Shown here in pieces: positions 6,469 through 7,859 of a stretch of 7,859 nt of DNA. Every line of letters starts with the position of its first letter. The first letter of the stretch is position 1. The notes beneath the pieces were generated by a model, which saw only the letters and a program-made list of their open reading frames with translations, did no database searches and was not told the origin of the DNA. This stretch comes from Deltaproteobacteria bacterium (GTDB lineage: Bacteria; Desulfobacterota; Desulfobulbia; Desulfobulbales; SURF-16): the NCBI GenBank assembly GCA_029939635.1, contig JAOZSN010000037.1, positions 1 to 7,859 of the forward strand. Reading direction: 5' to 3'. Made by a program: the position numbers and the translations under genes.

Positions 6469-6522
6469 GAAATAAAGAAATAAAGAAATAAAGAAGGGTA
6501 GGAAAAGATACTTTTTTATTTC
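6469..6522 (+). repeat. Triple GAAATAAA repeat and AT-rich hairpin between cooS and metF
   Basis: GAAATAAA is repeated three times without gaps (6469-6492). The third copy plus the following GAAG...TA pairs with TA-CTTTTTTATTTC (6509-6522), forming a roughly 14-bp, mostly A-T stem with one G-T pair, a GG bulge and an 8-nt loop. The other copies could pair with the same 3' arm, so several registers are possible. It may be a weak terminator or attenuator between cooS and metF. The only long T-run is inside the stem, so it is not a classical terminator. Confidence 0.5.
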
Positions 6523-6552
6523 TCTCTTTCTAAAACAAAAGGTATTTCCGAT

Positions 6553-7859
6553 ATGAAATCGGCTAGTCGTCTAGAACGTATCTTAGAAGCCGGGCATTTT
6601 GCTGTGACTGGCGAGCTTGGACCACCCAAAAGTGGTGATCCTGAGGTCGTCCGTAAGAAGGCTCGGATTCTTAAAGGTCATGTTGATGCGGTGAATATCA
6701 CCGATTGTCAGACCGCCATAGTTCGTATGTCCAGTATTGCTGCTGGTCTGCTCACCCTGCAAGAAGGTGTAGAACCGGTCATTCAGATGACCTGTCGTGA
6801 TCGCAACCGAATTGGTATGCAGTCTGATATACTCGGTGCTGCAGCCCTGGGTTTGAAAAATCTACTCTGTCTTACTGGTGATCATCAAAAGTTTGGTAAC
6901 CATGCTGGCGCCAAAGGTGTCTTTGATATGGATTCCATTCAGCTCCTTGGCATGGTCAAGGGAATGCGCGATGATAAGGTATTTCAATGTGGTGAGGCTA
7001 TTAAAGAGGCTGAGCCCCGTCTCTTTTTAGGTTGTGCTGCCAATCCATTTGCCTTCCCCCATGAGTTTCGTGCCAAACGTCTTGGTAAGAAGGTTGCCAA
7101 TGGTGCTGATTTTGTTCAGACCCAGATCATTTATAATGTTGACCGCTTTGCTAAATTTATGGAGATGGTTCGTGAGCTTGGTCTCCATGAAAAAGTGAAG
7201 ATCCTTGCTGGTGTAACCCCACCCAAGTCTTTGGGTATGGCACGCTACATGAAGAAATTTGTACCAGGCATGGATGTAACTGATGATGTGATCAGGCGTC
7301 TTCAGGGAGCCAAAGACAAGGAAGATGAGGGTATTAATATCTGCGTTGATATTATCAATCAGGTACGTGAAATAGAAGGTGTAGCAGGTGCCCATGTCAT
7401 GGCTATTGAATGGGAAGAGGCTGTACCTGAGATCGTTAAAAGGGCTGGTTTGGCTGACCGTCCTGTTCTTGATGATGATCAGCCTGAGACTGCAGTTGCT
7501 CAGGAGAAAGAAGTCATTGAGGTTCGCAGTACTGAGAGTAGCACAGCTGAGGGTGACGAGATCCTGGCTGCTGCTAAGGCTGAGGCCACAAAGATTATTG
7601 CTGCTGCCAGAGCTGAGGCAGCTTCCATTGATACATCTGGAGCAGTAGCATCTGCTCCAAGACATGAAAGCATTGATGATGCAGGAGAGCATGAGATGAA
7701 TGAGAAAGAGCGTCAAATGGCGTTAGATTCAGTCCGTATTGGGCTGGCATCCTTGAAAAAGGCATTCAATCTTTCTGATGATCAGTTTGAGGCCTTGGCT
7801 AATTTTGCCGGTGCTGAAGCGGTTCTTATGAAAGATCCTAATGTCCAACCTGCGGCTGC
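6553..7859 (+). CDS. metF: Methylenetetrahydrofolate reductase with C-terminal extension (3' end outside window)
   Basis: An uninterrupted frame runs from ATG 6553 to the window end, giving 435 residues and no stop. Residues ~1-304 are an MTHFR TIM barrel: TGELGPPKSGDP with likely catalytic Glu21, VNITD (47-51), QMTCRDRNRIGMQSD (78-92), LCLTGD with likely flavin-pocket Asp110, GCAANPF (160-166), FVQTQIIYNVDRF (187-199), GVTPPKS (220-226) and a final HVMAIEWEEAVPEI. It interconverts 5,10-methylene-THF and 5-methyl-THF, continuing from FolD. Bacterial MetF usually ends near residue 290-310, but this protein continues for over 130 residues: an acidic linker, an Ala/Glu/Lys-rich helix (~336-358), a second linker and another helical stretch (~384-427). 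AAAAGG (6537-6542) lies 10 nt before the ATG, a somewhat long spacing. In many anaerobes MetF works with MetV or Hdr-type partners; none is visible here. Confidence 0.94.
   Translation, partial: MKSASRLERILEAGHFAVTGELGPPKSGDPEVVRKKARILKGHVDAVNITDCQTAIVRMSSIAAGLLTLQEGVEPVIQMTCRDRNRIGMQSDILGAAALGLKNLLCLTGDHQKFGNHAGAKGVFDMDSIQLLGMVKGMRDDKVFQCGEAIKEAEPRLFLGCAANPFAFPHEFRAKRLGKKVANGADFVQTQIIYNVDRFAKFMEMVRELGLHEKVKILAGVTPPKSLGMARYMKKFVPGMDVTDDVIRRLQGAKDKEDEGINICVDIINQVREIEGVAGAHVMAIEWEEAVPEIVKRAGLADRPVLDDDQPETAVAQEKEVIEVRSTESSTAEGDEILAAAKAEATKIIAAARAEAASIDTSGAVASAPRHESIDDAGEHEMNEKERQMALDSVRIGLASLKKAFNLSDDQFEALANFAGAEAVLMKDPNVQPAA

Noticed and set aside
7027..7716. A 229-codon open frame on the minus strand opposite metF
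   Set aside because: It lies wholly antisense to a confidently identified MTHFR, and its Ser/Leu/Asn-rich product resembles no family I know. Long antisense frames are expected from the codon use here.

Overview
The window looks like part of the chromosome of an anaerobic bacterium that uses the Wood-Ljungdahl (reductive acetyl-CoA) pathway. The best guess is a sulfate-reducing deltaproteobacterium (Desulfobacterota, Desulfobulbaceae/Desulfotalea-like). That placement is inferred from the gene set and protein style; no ribosomal or other marker gene is present to confirm it. All five genes are on the + strand, and the protein-coding part is dense.

Layout: 1-492 is the 3' end of fhs (formate-tetrahydrofolate ligase), followed by a strong intrinsic terminator (523-566). 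A 123-bp long inverted repeat (567-689) starts immediately after the terminator T-tract. Then comes a 736-codon GspE/PilB-type assembly ATPase (782-2992) with an N-terminal MshEN-like domain and an unusual C-terminal cyclic-nucleotide-binding (CNB) domain. A 396-bp intergenic stretch (2993-3388) holds heptamer repeats, a small inverted-repeat element with a good promoter match, and a spaced direct repeat. Then come folD (3389-4273), a 193-bp intergenic region rich in inverted and direct repeats, cooS (4467-6452, Ni-CO dehydrogenase with all expected cluster ligands), a 100-bp spacer with three GAAATAAA repeats and an AT-rich hairpin, and metF (6553 to the window end, 3' incomplete) with a long C-terminal extension.

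Functionally, Fhs, FolD and MetF are successive steps of the methyl branch: formate to 10-formyl-THF, then 5,10-methenyl/methylene-THF, then 5-methyl-THF. CooS interconverts CO and CO2 for the carbonyl branch. Together they could fix CO2 or, in reverse, oxidise acetyl units. The acetyl-CoA synthase and corrinoid proteins are not in the window. The secretion/pilus ATPase between fhs and folD is metabolically unrelated and has its own intergenic boundaries.

The items most worth a second look are the MshEN-GspE-CNB architecture, the long inverted repeat at 567-689, the extended MetF tail, and the repeated GGTGAA-type motif upstream of cooS. I found no RNA genes, CRISPR array or transposase gene.
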